This document shows positions 23,132-36,830 of a DNA stretch of 64,000 bases, piece by piece. The stretch covers positions 28,191,521 through 28,255,520 of the forward strand of contig OZ038435.1 in assembly GCA_964036275.1 (NCBI GenBank). The letters run 5' to 3'. Made by a program: the position numbers and the translations under genes. This stretch comes from Litoditis marina (lineage: Eukaryota; Nematoda; Chromadorea; Rhabditida; Rhabditidae). How positions within the stretch are numbered: position 1 is the first letter of the stretch; every line of letters starts with the position of its first letter. Below the pieces are notes generated by a model. The model did no database searches. It saw nothing but the letters and a program-made list of their open reading frames with translations, and was not told the origin of the DNA.

Positions 23132-26100
23132 ATGAACTCGCTGTAACTGTAAAGTGATCACCTCCAGATGTAGTGCTCTCGATAACGCTCTCTGTTGTTG
23201 TACCAGCACTCTTCGGTGTTTCGGTGGTAGTTATTTCTGTTGCATCAGAACTGGTTTCGGTAGTGGTTTCATCTGAACGTATGTTGAAAGTTCTGGCGTC
23301 TAGTATTGGTTTAATTTCAGAAAAAATTAAGTTATCGCTAAACTTGTAAGTTTCTGAACTCGCTGTAACTGTAAAGTGATCACCTCCAGATGTAGTGCTC
23401 TCGATAACGCTCTCTGTTGTACCAGCACTCTTTGGTGTTCCAGGGCTAGTTATTTCTGTTGTATCAGAACTGGTTCCGGTAGTGGTTTCATCTGAACGTA
23501 TGTTAAAAGTTCTGGCGTCTAGTATTGGTTTAATTTCAGAAAAAATTGAGTTGTCGCTAAACTTGTAATTTTATGAACTCGCTGTAACTGTAAAGTGATC
23601 ACCTCCAGATGTAGTGCTCTCGATAACGCTCTCTGTTGTTGTACCAGCACTCTTCGGTGTTTCGGTGGTAGTTATTTCTGTTGCATCAGAACTGGTTTCG
23701 GTAGTGGTTTCATCTGAACGTATGTTGAAAGTTCTGGCGTCTAGTATTGGTTTAATTTCAGAAAAAATTAAGTTATCGCTAAACTTGTAATTTTATGAAC
23801 TCGCTTTATTTGTAAAGTAATCACCTCCAGATGTAGTGCTCTCGATAACGCTCTCTGTTGTTGTACCAGCACTCTTCGGTGTTTCGGTGGTAGTTATTTC
23901 TGTTGCATCAGAACTGGTTTCGGTAGTGGTTTCATCTGAACGTATGTTGAAAGTTCTGGCGTCTAGTATTGGTTTAATTTCAGAAAAAATTAAGTTATCG
24001 CTAAACTTGTAAGTTTCTGAACTCGCTGTAACTGTAAAGTGATCACCTCCAGATGTAGTGCTCTCGATAACGCTCTCTGTTGTACCAGCACTCTTTGGTG
24101 TTCCAGGGCTAGTTATTTCTGTTGTATCAGAACTGGTTCCGGTAGTGGTTTCATCTGAACGTATGTTAAAAGTTCTGGCGTCTAGTATTGGTTTAATTTC
24201 AGAAAAAATTGAGTTGTCGCTAAACTTGTAATTTTATGAACTCGCTGTATTTGTAAAGTAATCACTTCCAGATGTAGTGCTCTCGATAACGCTCTCTGTT
24301 GTTGTACCAGCACTCTTCGGTGTTTCGGTGGTAGTTATTTCTGTTGCGTCAGAACTGGTTTCGGTAGTGGTTTCATCTGAACGTATGTTGAAAGTTCTGG
24401 CGTCTAGTATTGGTTTAATTTCAGAAAGAATTAAGTTATCGCTAAACTTGTAAGTTTCTGAACTCGCTGTAACTGTAAAGTGATCACCTCCAGATGTAGT
24501 GCTCTCGATAACGCTCTCTGTTGTTGTACCAGCACTCTTCGGTGTTTCGGTGGTAGTTATTTCTGTTGCATCAGAACTGGTTTCGGTAGTGGTTTCATCT
24601 GAACGTATGTTGAAAGTTCTGGCGTCTAGTATTGGTTTAATTTCAGAAAAAATTGAGTTGTCGCTAAACTTGTAATTTTATGAACTCGCTGTAACTGTAA
24701 AGTGATCACCTCCAGATGTAGTGCTCTCGATAACGCTCTCTGTTGTTGTACCAGCACTCTTCGGTGTTTCGGTGGTAGTTATTTCTGTTGCATCAGAACT
24801 GGTTTCGGTAGTGGTTTCATCTGAACGTATGTTGAAAGTTCTGGCGTCTAGTATTGGTTTAATTTCAGAAAAAAATAAGTTATCGCTAAACTTGTAAGTT
24901 TCTGAACTCGCTGTAACTGTAAAGTGATCACCTCCAGATGTAGTGCTCTCGATAACGCTCTCTGTTGTACCAGCACTCTTTGGTGTTCCAGGGCTAGTTA
25001 TTTCTGTTGTATCAGAACTGGTTCCGGTAGTGGTTTCATCTGAACGTATGTTAAAAGTTCTGGCGTCTAGTATTGGTTTAATTTCAGAAAAAATTGAGTT
25101 GTCGCTAAACTTGTAATTTTATGAACTCGCTGTAACTGTAAAGTGATCACCTCCAGATGTAGTGCTCTCGATAACGCTCTCTGTTGTTGTACCAGCACTC
25201 TTCGGTGTTTCGGTGGTAGTTATTTCTGTTGCATCAGAACTGGTTTCGGTAGTGGTTTCATCTGAACGTATGTTGAAAGTTCTGGCGTCTAGTATTGGTT
25301 TAATTTCAGAAAAAATTAAGTTATCGCTAAACTTGTAAGTTTCTGAACTCGCTGTAACTGTAAAGTGATCACCTCCAGATGTAGTGCTCTCGATAACGCT
25401 CTCTGTTGTACCAGCACTCTTTGGTGTTCCAGGGCTAGTTATTTCTGTTGTATCAGAACTGGTTCCGGTAGTGGTTTCATCTGAACGTATGTTAAAAGTT
25501 CTGGCGTCTAGTATTGGTTTAATTTCAGAAAAAATTGAGTTGTCGCTAAACTTGTAATTTTATGAACTCGCTTTATTTGTAAAGTAATCACCTCCAGATG
25601 TAGTGCTCTCGATAACGCTCTCTGTTGTTGTACCAGCACTCTTCGGTGTTTCGGTGGTAGTTATTTCTGTTGCATCAGAACTGGTTTCGGTAGTGGTTTC
25701 ATCTGAACGTATGTTGAAAGTTCTGGCGTCTAGTATTGGTTTAATTTCAGAAAAAAATTAAGTTATCGCTAAACTTGTAAGTTTCTGAACTCGCTGTAAC
25801 TGTAAAGTGATCACCTCCAGATGTAGTGCTCTCGATAACGCTCTCTGTTGTACCAGCACTCTTTGGTGTTCCAGGGCTAGTTATTTCTGTTGTATCAGAA
25901 CTGGTTCCGGTAGTGGTTTCATCTGAACGTATGTTAAAAGTTCTGGCGTCTAGTATTGGTTTAATTTCAGAAAAAATTGAGTTGTCGCTAAACTTGTAAT
26001 TTTATGAACTCGCTGTATTTGTAAAGTAATCACTTCCAGATGTAGTGCTCTCGATAACGCTCTCTGTTGTTGTACCAGCACTCTTCGGTGTTTCGGTGGT

Positions 26101-28739
26101 AGTTATTTCTGTTGCATCAGAACTGGTTTCGGTAGTGGTTTCATCTGAACGTATGTTGAAAGTTCTGGCGTCTAGTATTGGTTTAATTTCAGAAAGAATT
26201 AGGTTATCGCTAAACTTGTAAGTTTCTGAACTCGCTGTAACTGTAAAGTGATCACCTCCAGATGTAGTGCTCTCGATAACGCTCTCTGTTGTTGTACCAG
26301 CACTCTTCGGTGTTTCGGTGGTAGTTATTTCTGTTGCATCAGAACTGGTTTCGGTAGTGGTTTCATTTGAACGTATGTTGAAAGTTCTGGCGTCTAGTAT
26401 TGGTTTAATTTCAGAAAAAATTAAGTTATCGCTAAACTTGTAAGTTTCTGAACTCGCTGTAACTGTAAAGTGATCACCTTCTGATGTAGTGCTCTCGATA
26501 ACGCTCTCTGTTGTACCAGCACTCTTTGGTGTTCCAGGGCTAGTTATTTCTGTTGTATCAGAACTGGTTCCGGTAGTGGTTTCATCTGAACGTATGTTAA
26601 AAGTTCTGGCGTCTAGTATTGGTTTAATTTCAGAAAAAATTGAGTTGTCGCTAAACTTGTAATTTTATGAACTCGCTGTATTTGTAAAGTAATCACTTCC
26701 AGATGTAGTGCTCTCGATAACGCTCTCTGTTGTTGTACCAGCACTCTTCGGTGTTTCGGTGGTAGTTATTTCTGTTGCATCAGAACTGGTTCCGGTAGTG
26801 GTTTCATCTGAACGTATGTTAAAAGTTCTGGTGTCTAGTATTGGTTTAATTTCAGAAAAAATTGAGTTGTCGCTAAACTTGTAATTTTATGAACTCGCTG
26901 TAACTGTAAAGTGATCACCTCCAGATGTAGTGCTCTCGATAACGCTCTCTGTTGTTGTACCAGCACTCTTCGGTGTTTCGGTGGTAGTTATTTCTGTTGC
27001 ATCAGAACTGGTTTCGGTAGTGGTTTCATCTGAACGTATGTTGAAAGTTCTGGCGTCTAGTATTGGTTTAATTTCAGAAAGAATTAAGTTATCGCTAAAC
27101 TTGTAATTTTATGAACTCGGTGTAACTGTAAAGTAATCACCTCCAGATGTAGTGCTCTCGATAACGCTCTCTGTTGTTGTACCAGCACTCCTTGGTGTTT
27201 CGGTGGTAGTTATTTCTGTTGCATCAGAACTGGTTTCGGTAGTGGTTTCATCTGAACGTATGTTAAAAGTTCTAGCGTCTAGTATTGGTTTAATTTCAGA
27301 AAAAACTGAGTTATCGCTAAACTTGTAATTTTATGGACTTGCTGTAACTGTAAAATGATCACCTCCAGATGTAGTGCTCTCGATAACGCTCTCTGTTGTA
27401 CCAGCACTCTTTGGTGTTCCAGGGCTAGTTATTTCTGTTGCATCAGAACTGGTTTCGGTAGTGGTTTCATCTGAACGTATGTTGAAAGTTCTGGCGTCTA
27501 GTATTGGTTCATTTTCAGAAAGAATTAAGTTATCGCTAAACTTGTAAGTTCCTGAACTCGCTGTAACTGTAAAGTGATCACCTCCAGATGTAGTGCTCTC
27601 GATAACGCTCTCTGTTGTTGTACCAGCACTCCTTGGTGTTTCGGTGGTAGTTATTTCTGTTGCATCAGGACTGGTTTCGGTAGTGGTTTCATCTGAACGT
27701 ATGTTAAAAGTTCTAGCGTCTAGTATTGGTTTAATTTCAGAAAGAATTAAGTTATCGCTAAACTTGTAAGTTTCTGAACTCGCTGTAACTGTAAAGTGAT
27801 CACCTCCAGATGTAGTGCTCTCGATAACGCTCTCTGTTGTTGTACCAGCACTCTTCGGTGTTTCGGTGGTAGTTATTTCTGTTGCATCAGAACTGGTTTC
27901 GGTAGTGGTTTCATCTGAACGTATGTTGAAAGTTCTGGCGTCTAGTGTTGGTTTAATTTCAGAAAAAATTGAGTTGTCGCTAAACTTGTAATTTTATGAA
28001 CTCGCTGTAACTGTAAAGTAATCACCTCCAGATGTAGTGCTCTCGATAACGCTCTCTGTTGTTGTACCAGCACTCTTCGGTGTTTCGGTGGTAGTTATTT
28101 CTGTTGCATCAGAACTGGTTTCGGTAGTGGTTTCATCTGAACGTATGTTAAAAGTTCTGGCGTCTAGTATTGGTTTAATTTCAGAAAAAATTGAGTTGTC
28201 GCTAAACTTGTAATTTTATGAACTCGCTGTATTTGTAAAGTAATCACCTCCAGATGTAGTGCTCTCGATAACGCTTTCTGTTGTTGTACCAGCACTCTTC
28301 GGTGTTTCGGTGGTAGTTATTTCTGTTGCATCAGAACTGGTTTCGGTAGTGGTTTCATCTGAACGTATGTTGAAAGTTCTGGCGTCTAGTATTGGTTTAA
28401 TTTCAGAAAGAATTAAGTTATCGCTAAACTTGTAATTTTATGAACTCGGTGTAACTGTAAAGTAATCACCTCCAGATGTAGTGCTCTCGATAACGCTCTC
28501 TGTTGTACCAGCACTCTTTGGTGTTCCAGGGCTAGTTATTTCTGTTGCATCAGAACTGGTTTCGGTAGTGGTTTCATTTGAACACATGTTAAAAGTTCTG
28601 GCGTCTAGTATTGGTTTAATTTCAGAAAAAATTGAGTTGTCGCTAAACTTGTAATTTTATGAACTCGGTGTAACTGTGAAGTAATCACCTCCAGATGTAG
28701 TGCTCTCGATAACGCTCTCTGTTGTTGTACCAGCACTCC

Positions 28740-30940
28740 TTGGTGTTTCGGTGGTAGTTATTTCTGTTGCATCAGAACTGGTTTCGGTAGTGGTTTCATC
28801 TGAACGTATGCTAAAAGTTCTAGCGTCTAGTATTGGTTTAATTTCAGAAAAAATTGAGTTATCGCTAAACTTGTAATTTTATGGACTTGCTGTAACTGTA
28901 AAATGATCACCTCCAGATGTAGTGCTCTCGATAACGCTCTCTGTTGTACCAGCACTCTTTGGTGTTCCAGGGCTAGTTATTTCTGTTGCATCAGAACTGG
29001 TTTCGGTAGTGGTATCATCTGAACGTATGTTGAAAGTTCTGGCGTCTAGTATTGGTTCATTTTCAGAAAGAATTAAGTTATCGCTAAACTTGTAAGTTCC
29101 TGAACTCGCTGTAACTGTAAAGTGATCACCTCCAGATGTAGTGCTCTCGATAACGCTCTCTGTTGTTGTACCAGCACTCCTTGGTGTTTCGGTGGTAGTT
29201 ATTTCTGTTGCATCAGAACTGGTTTCGGTAGTGGTTTCATCTGAACGTATGTTAAAAGTTCTAGCGTCTAGTATTGGTTATATCTCAGCAATAATTAAGT
29301 TATCGCTAAACTTGTAAGTTTCTGAACTCGCTGTAACTGTAAAGTGATCACCTCCAGATGTAGTGCTCTCGATAACGCTCTCTGTTGTTGTACCAGCACT
29401 CCTTGGTGTTTCGGTGGTAGTTATTTCTGTTGCATCAGAACTGGTTTCGGTAGTGGTTTCATCTGAACGTATGTTAAAAGTTCTAGCGTCTAGTATTGGT
29501 TATATCTCAGCAATAATTAAGTTATCGCTAAATTTGTAAGTTTCTGAACTCGCTGTAACTGTAAAGTGATCACCTCCAGATGTAGTGCTCTCGATAACGC
29601 TCTCTGTTGTACCAGCACTCTTTGGTGTTCCAGGGCTAGTTTTTTCTGTTGCATCAGAACTGGTTTCGGTATTGGTTTCATCTGAACGTATGTTAAAAGT
29701 TCTAGCGTCTAGTATTGGTTATATCTCAGCAATAATCAAGTTATCGCTAAACTTGTAAGTTTCTAAACTCGCTGTAACTGTAAAGTGATCACCTTCAGAT
29801 GTAGTGCTCTCGATAACGCTCTCTGTTGTTGTACCAGCACTCTTTGGTGTTCCAGGGCTAGTTATTTCTGTTGCATCAAAACTGGTTTCGGTAGTGGTTT
29901 CATCTGAACGTATGTTGAAAGTTCTGGCGTCTAATATTGGTTTAATTTCAGAAAAAAATTCAGTTGTCGCTAAACTTGTAAGTTTCTGAACTCGCTGTAA
30001 CTGTAAAGTGATCACCTCCAGATGTAGTGCTCTCGATAACGCTCTCTGTTGTTGTACCAGCACTCTTTGGTGTTCCAGGGCTAGTTATTTCTGTTGTATC
30101 AGAACTGGTTCCGGTAGTGGTTTCATCTGAACGTATGTTAAAAGTTCTGGCGTCTAGTATTGGTTTAATTTCAGAAAAAATTGAGTTGTCGCTAAACTTG
30201 TAATTGTATGAACTCGCTGTATTTGTAAAGTAATCACCTCCAGATGTAGTGCTCTCGATAACGCTCTCTGTTGTTGTACCAGCACTCTTCGGTGTTTCGG
30301 TGGTAGTTATTTCTGTTGCATCAGAACTGGTTTCGGTAGTGGTTTCATCTGAACGTATGTTGAAAGTTCTGGCGTCTAGTATTGGTTTAATTTCAGAAAG
30401 AATTAGGTTATCGCTAAACTTGTAAGTTTCTGAACTCGCTGTAACTGTAAAGTGATCACCTCCAGATGTAGTGCTCTCGATAACGCTCTCTGTTGTTGTA
30501 CCAGCACTCTTCGGTGTTTCGGTGGTAGTTATTTCTGTTGCATCAGAACTGGTTTCGGTAGTGGTTTCATCTGAACGTATGTTGAAAGTTCTGGCGTCTA
30601 GTATTGGTTTAATTTCAGAAAAAATTGAGTTGTCGCTAAACTTGTAATTTTATGAACTCGCTGTAACTGTAAAGTAATCACCTCCAGATGTAGTGCTCTC
30701 GATAACGCTCTCTGTTGTTGTACCAGCACTCTTCGGTGTTTCGGTGGTAGTTATTTCTGTTGCATCAGAACTGGTTTCGGTAGTGGTTTCATCTGAACGT
30801 ATGTTGAAAGTTCTGGCGTCTAGTATTGGTTTAATTTCAGAAAAAATTAAGTTATCGCTAAATTTGTAAGTTTCTGAACTCGCTGTAACTGTAAAGTGAT
30901 CACCTCCAGATGTAGTGCTCTCGATAACGCTCTCTGTTGT
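28740..30940 (-). repeat. 2.2-kb block shared with 40.9-43.1 kb (offset 12,156 bp)
   Basis: Linked rare variants recur 12,156 bp away: gtatgct (28806 and 40962), ggtatc (29011 and 41167), gctagttttttc (29635 and 41791), the ttatatctcagc units, gcatcaaaac and gtctaatattgg. After a seven-A tract here (29946) that is six A in the other copy, the offset becomes 12,155. The homology ends near 30940, where linker types differ. The block also contains mosaic stretches. Confidence 0.78.
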
Positions 30941-31168
30941 ACCAGCACTCTTTGGTGTTTCGGTGGTAGTTATTTCTGTTGCATCAGAACTGGTTTCGGT
31001 AGTGGTTTCATCTGAACGTATGTTAAAAGTTCTAGCGTCTAGTATTGGTTTAATTTCAGAAAAAAATTGAGTTATCGCTAAACTTGTAATTTTATGGACT
31101 TGCTGTAACTGTAAAATGATCACCTCCAGGTGTAGTGCTCTCGATAACGCTCTCTGTTGTACCAGCAC
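30650..31168 (-). CDS. Two-unit open reading frame of the repeat peptide
   Basis: A 172-codon frame with two TTTETPK units in phase, ending at the TAA at the SS-TAA site. An extra A in the A-tract near 31059 (seven A instead of six on the plus strand) joins an out-of-phase leader (LQQVHKITSLAITQ) to the main frame. The nominal start is GTG. It overlaps the next open frame (31092-31607) because each leader reads through the previous unit's TAA region in another phase. It is probably a repeat fragment rather than a gene. Confidence 0.18.
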   Translation of the reverse strand: MLVQQRALSRALHLEVIILQLQQVHKITSLAITQFFSEIKPILDARTFNIRSDETTTETSSDATEITTTETPKSAGTTESVIESTTSGGDHFTVTASSETYKFSDNLIFSEIKPILDARTFNIRSDETTTETSSDATEITTTETPKSAGTTTESVIESTTSGGDYFTVTASS

Positions 31169-34100
31169 TCTTTGGTGTTCCAGGGCTAGTTATTTCTGTT
31201 GCATCAGAACTGGTTTCGGTAGTGGTTTCATCTGAACGTATGTTGAAAGTTCTGGCGTCTAGTATTGGTTCATTTTCAGAAATAATTAAGTTATCGCTAA
31301 ACTTGTAAGTTCCTGAACTCGGTGTAACTGTAAAGTAATCACCTCCAGATGTAGTGCTCTCGATAACGCTCTCTGTTGTACCAGCACTCTTTGGTGTTTC
31401 GGTGGTAGTTATTTCTGTTGCATCAGAACTGGTTTCGGTAGTGGTTTCATCTGAACGTATGTTAAAAGTTCTAGCGTCTAGTATTGGTTTAATTTCAGAA
31501 AAAAATTGAGTTATCGCTAAACTTGTAATTTTATGGACTTGCTGTAACTGTAAAATGATCACCTCCAGGTGTAGTGCTCTCGATAACGCTCTCTGTTGTA
31601 CCAGCACTCTTTGGTGTTCCAGGGCTAGTTATTTCTGTTGCATCAGAACTGGTTTCGGTAGTGGTTTCATCTGAACGTATGTTGAAAGTTCTGGCGTCTA
31701 GTATTGGTTCATTTTCAGAAAGAATTAAGTTATCGCTAAACTTGTAAGTTCCTGAACTCGCTCTAACTGTAAAGTGATCACCTCCAGATGTAGTGCTCTC
31801 GATAACGCTCTCTGTTGTTGTACCAGCACTCCTTGGTGTTTCGGTGGTAGTTATTTCTGTTGCATCAGAACTGGTTTCGGTAGTGGTTTCATCTGAACGT
31901 ATGTTAAAAGTTCTAGCGTCTAGTATTGGTTTAATTTCAGAAAGAATTAGGTTATCGCTAAACTTGTAAGTTTCTGAACTCGCTGTAACTGTAAAGTGAT
32001 CACCTCCAGATGTAGTGCTCTCGATAACGCTCTCTGTTGTTGTACCAGCACTCTTCGGTGTTTCGGTGGTAGTTATTTCTGTTGCATCAGAACTGATTTC
32101 GGTAGTGGTTTCATCTGAACGTATGTTAAAAGTTCTGGCGTCTAGTATTGGTTTAATTTCAGAAAAAAATTAAGTTATCGCTAAACTTGTAATTTTATGA
32201 ACTCGGTGTAACTGTAAAGTAATCACCTCCAGATGTAGTGCTCTCGATAACGCTCTCTGTTGTTGTACCAGCACTCTTCGGTGTTTCGGTGGTAGTTATT
32301 TCTGTTGCATCAGAACTGGTTTCGGTAGTGGTTTCATCTGAACGTATGTTGAAAGTTCTGGCGTCTAGTATTGGTTTAATTTCAGAAAGAATTGAGTTAT
32401 CGCTAAACTTGTAACTTTATGAACTCGGTGTAACTGTAAAGTAATCACCTCCAGATGTAGTGCTCTCGATAACGCTCTCTGTTGTACCAGCACTCTTTGG
32501 TGTTTCGGTGGTAGTTATTTCTGTTGCATCAGAACTGGTTTCGGTAGTGGTTTCATCTGAACGTATGTTAAAAGTTCTAGCGTCTAGTATTGGTTTAATT
32601 TCAGAAAAAAATTGAGTTATCGCTAAACTTGTAATTTTATGGACTTGCTGTAACTGTAAAATGATCACCTCCAGGTGTAGTGCTCTCGATAACGCTCTCT
32701 GTTGTACCAGCACTCTTTGGTGTTCCAGGGCTAGTTATTTCTGTTGCATCAGAACTGGTTTCGGTAGTGGTTTCATCTGAACGTATGTTGAAAGTTCTGG
32801 CGTCTAGTATTGGTTCATTTTCAGAAAGAATTAAGTTATCGCTAAACTTGTAAGTTCCTGAACTCGCTCTAACTGTAAAGTGATCACCTCCAGATGTAGT
32901 GCTCTCGATAACGCTCTCTGTTGTTGTACCAGCACTCCTTGGTGTTTCGGTGGTAGTTATTTCTGTTGCATCATAACTGGTTTCGGTAGTGGTTTCATCT
33001 GAACGTATGTTAAAAGTTCTAGCGTCTAGTATTGGTTTAATTTCAGAAAGAATTAGGTTATCGCTAAACTTGTAAGTTTCTGAACTCGCTGTAACTGTAA
33101 AGTGATCACCTCCAGATGTAGTGCTCTCGATAACGCTCTCTGTTGTACCAGCACTCTTTGGTGTTCCAGGGCTAGTTATTTCTGTTGCATCAGAACTGGT
33201 TTCGGTAGTGGTTTCATTTGAACACATGTTAAAAGTTCTAGCGTCTAGTATTGGTTTAATTTCAGAAAAAATTGAGTTATCGCTAAACTTGTAATTTTAT
33301 GGACTCGCTGTAACTGTAAAGTAATCACCTCCAGATGTAGTGCTCTCGATAACGCTCTCTGTTGTTGTACCAGCACTCTTCGGTGTTTCGGTGGTAGTTA
33401 TTTCTGTTGCATCAGAACTGGTTTCGGTAGTGGTTTCATCTGAACGTATGTTAAAAGTTCTGGCGTCTAGTATTGGTTTAATTTCAGAAAAAATTGAGTT
33501 GTCGCTAAACTTGTAATTTTATGAACTCGCTGTATTTGTAAAGTAAGCACCTCCAGATGTAGTGCTCTCGATAACGCTCTCTGTTGTTGTACCAGCACTC
33601 TTCGGTGTTTCGGTGGTAGTTATTTCTGTTGCATCAGAACTGGTTTCGGTAGTGGTTTCATCTGAACGTATGTTGAAAGTTCTGGCGTCTAGTATTGGTT
33701 TAATTTCAGAAAGAATTAAGTTATCGCTAAACTTGTAATTTTATGAACTCGGTGTAACTGTAAAGTAATCACCTCCAGATGTAGTGCTCTCGATAACGCT
33801 CTCTGTTGTACCAGCACTCTTTGGTGTTCCAGGGCTAGTTATTTCTGTTGCATCAGAACTGGTTTCGGTAGTGGTTTCATTTGAACACATGTTAAAAGTT
33901 CTAGCGTCTAGTATTGGTTTAATTTCAGAAAAAATTGAGTTATCGCTAAACTTGTAATTTTATGGACTTGCTGTAACTGTGAAATGATCACCTCCAGATG
34001 TAGTGCTCTCGATAACGCTCTCTGTTGTACCAGCACTCTTTGGTGTTCCAGGGCTAGTTATTTCTGTTGCATCAGAACTGGTTTCGGTAGTGGTTTCATC

Positions 34101-36830
34101 TGAACGTATGTTGAAAGTTCTGGCGTCTAGTATTGGTTCATTTTCAGAAAGAATTAAGTTATCGCTAAACTTGTAAGTTCCTGAACTCGCTCTAACTGTA
34201 AAGTGATCACCTCCAGATGTAGTGCTCTCGATAACGCTCTCTGTTGTTGTACCAGCACTCCTTGGTGTTTCGGTGGTAGTTATTTCTGTTGCATCAGAAC
34301 TGGTTTCGGTAGTGGTTTCATCTGAACGTATGTTGAAAGTTCTGGCGTCTAGTATTGGTTTAATTTCGGAAAAAATTGAGTTGTCGCTAAACTTGTAATT
34401 TTATGAACTCGCTGTAACTGTAAAGTAATCACCTCCAGATGTAGTGCTCTCGATAACGCTCTCTGTTGTTGTACCAGCACTCTTCGGTGTTTCGGTGGTA
34501 GTTATTTCTGTTGCATCAGAACTGATTTCGGTAGTGGTTTCATCTGAACGTATGTTAAAAGTTCTGGCGTCTAGTATTGGTTTAATTTCAGAAAAAAATT
34601 AAGTTATCGCTAAACTTGTAATTTTATGAACTCGGTGTAACTGTAAAGTAATCACCTCCAGATGTAGTGCTCTCGATAACGCTCTCTGTTGTTGTACCAG
34701 CACTCTTCGGTGTTTCGGTGGTAGTTATTTCTGTTGCATCAGAACTGGTTTCGGTAGTGGTTTCATCTGAACGTATGTTGAAAGTTCTGGCGTCTAGTAT
34801 TGGTTTAATTTCAGAAAGAATTGAGTTATCGCTAAACTTGTAACTTTATGAACTCGGTGTAACTGTAAAGTAATCACCTCCAGATGTAGTGCTCTCGATA
34901 ACGCTCTCTGTTGTACCAGCACTCTTTGGTGTTTCGGTGGTAGTTATTTCTGTTGCATCAGAACTGGTTTCGGTAGTGGTTTCATCTGAACGTATGTTAA
35001 AAGTTCTAGCGTCTAGTATTGGTTTAATTTCAGAAAAAAATTGAGTTATCGCTAAACTTGTAATTTTATGGACTTGCTGTAACTGTAAAATGATCACCTC
35101 CAGGTGTAGTGCTCTCGATAACGCTCTCTGTTGTACCAGCACTCTTTGGTGTTCCAGGGCTAGTTATTTCTGTTGCATCAGAACTGGTTTCGGTAGTGGT
35201 TTCATCTGAACGTATGTTGAAAGTTCTGGCGTCTAGTATTGGTTCATTTTCAGAAAGAATTAAGTTATCGCTAAACTTGTAAGTTCCTGAACTCGCTCTA
35301 ACTGTAAAGTGATCACCTCCAGATGTAGTGCTCTCGATAACGCTCTCTGTTGTTGTACCAGCACTCCTTGGTGTTTCGGTGGTAGTTATTTCTGTTGCAT
35401 CAGAACTGGTTTCGGTAGTGGTTTCATCTGAACGTATGTTAAAAGTTCTGGCGTCTAGTATTGGTTTAATTTCGGAAAAAATTGAGTTGTCGCTAAACTT
35501 GTAAGTTTCTGAACTCGCTGTAACTGTAAAGTGATCACCTCCAGATGTAGTGCTCTCGATAACGCTCTCTGTTGTTGTACCAGCACTCCTTGGTGTTTCG
35601 GTGGTAGTTATTTCTGTTGCATCAGAACTGGTTTCGGTAGTGGTTTCATCTGAACGTATGTTAAAAGTTCTAGCGTCTAGTATTGGTTTAATTTCAGAAA
35701 AAAATTAAGTTATCGCTAAACTTGTAATTTTATGAACTCGGTGTAACTGTAAAGTAATCACCTCCAGATGTAGTGCTCTCGATAACGCTCTCTGTTGTTG
35801 TACCAGCACTCTTCGGTGTTTCGGTGGTAGTTATTTCTGTTGCATCAGAACTGGTTTCGGTAGTGGTTTCATCTGAACGTATGTTGAAAGTTCTGGCGTC
35901 TAGTATTGGTTTAATTTCAGAAAGAATTGAGTTATCGCTAAACTTGTAACTTTATGAACTCGGTGTAACTGTAAAGTAATCACCTCCAGATGTAGTGCTC
36001 TCGATAACGCTCTCTGTTGTACCAGCACTCTTTGGTGTTTCGGTGGTAGTTATTTCTGTTGCATCAGAACTGGTTTCGGTAGTGGTTTCATCTGAACGTA
36101 TGTTAAAAGTTCTAGCGTCTAGTATTGGTTTAATTTCAGAAAAAAATTGAGTTATCGCTAAACTTGTAATTTTATGGACTTGCTGTAACTGTAAAATGAT
36201 CACCTCCAGGTGTAGTGCTCTCGATAACGCTCTCTGTTGTACCAGCACTCTTTGGTGTTCCAGGGCTAGTTATTTCTGTTGCATCAGAACTGGTTTCGGT
36301 AGTGGTTTCATCTGAACGTATGTTGAAAGTTCTGGCGTCTAGTATTGGTTCATTTTCAGAAAGAATTAAGTTATCGCTAAACTTGTAAGTTCCTGAACTC
36401 GCTCTAACTGTAAAGTGATCACCTCCAGATGTAGTGCTCTCGATAACGCTCTCTGTTGTTGTACCAGCACTCCTTGGTGTTTCGGTGGTAGTTATTTCTG
36501 TTGCATCAGAACTGGTTTCGGTAGTGGTTTCATCTGAACGTATGTTAAAAGTTCTAGCGTCTAGTATTGGTTTAATTTCAGAAAGAGTTAGGTTATCGCT
36601 AAACTTGTAAGTTTCTGAACTCGCTGTAACTGTAAAGTGATCACCTCCAGATGTAGTGCTCTCGATAACGCTCTCTGTTGTTGTACCAGCAATCTTTGGT
36701 GTTTCGGTGGTAGTTATTTCTGTTGCATCAGAACTGGTTTCGGTAGTGGTTTCATCTGAACGTATGTTGAAAGTTCTGGCGTCTAGTATTGGTTTAATTT
36801 CGGAAAAAATTGAGTTGTCGCTAAACTTGT
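31100..36830 (-). repeat. 1,106-bp five-unit higher-order repeat, several copies
   Basis: The ctctaac variant (Thr to Arg, reading VRA) occurs at 31761, 32867, 34190, 35296 and 36402. Spacings are 1,106, 1,323, 1,106 and 1,106 bp, so the five-unit block is repeated, once with an extra unit. The linked caggtgtag variant and the seven-A tract near 31500, 32609, 35032 and 36142 follow the same pattern. Confidence 0.8.
32637..33227 (-). CDS. ATG-initiated 196-codon repeat ORF
   Basis: This is one of the few frames in the array that starts at a true ATG in the repeat phase. A variant unit has AACATGTGTTC where most have AACATACGTTC, so Ile-Arg becomes Met-Cys and the frame begins MCSNETTTETS. It continues through three linker segments (TSPGTPK, TTTETPR, TSPGTPK) and ends at TAA. 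The substitution also introduces a rare cysteine. There is no upstream ribosome-binding or Kozak context to judge, because the sequence upstream is just the previous unit. It may be coincidence; the same ATG-creating variant recurs in several other units (near 538, 4075, 5623, 28573, 33886, 37867, 57344, 57789). Confidence 0.25.
   Translation of the reverse strand: MCSNETTTETSSDATEITSPGTPKSAGTTESVIESTTSGGDHFTVTASSETYKFSDNLILSEIKPILDARTFNIRSDETTTETSYDATEITTTETPRSAGTTTESVIESTTSGGDHFTVRASSGTYKFSDNLILSENEPILDARTFNIRSDETTTETSSDATEITSPGTPKSAGTTESVIESTTPGGDHFTVTASP

Noticed and set aside
3929..36248. Short single-unit minus-strand ORFs with leaders such as LVQQRALSRALHLEV (3929-4222, 5475-5768, 12533-12832, 16950-17249, 29719-30063, 31092-31607, 32417-32713, 34846-35142, 35952-36248; also 60079-60381 and 63297-63497)
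   Set aside because: They start at a GTG in a different phase of the repeat and join the main frame only through an indel. A eukaryote would not start there, and each is one or two copies of the repeat rather than a gene.
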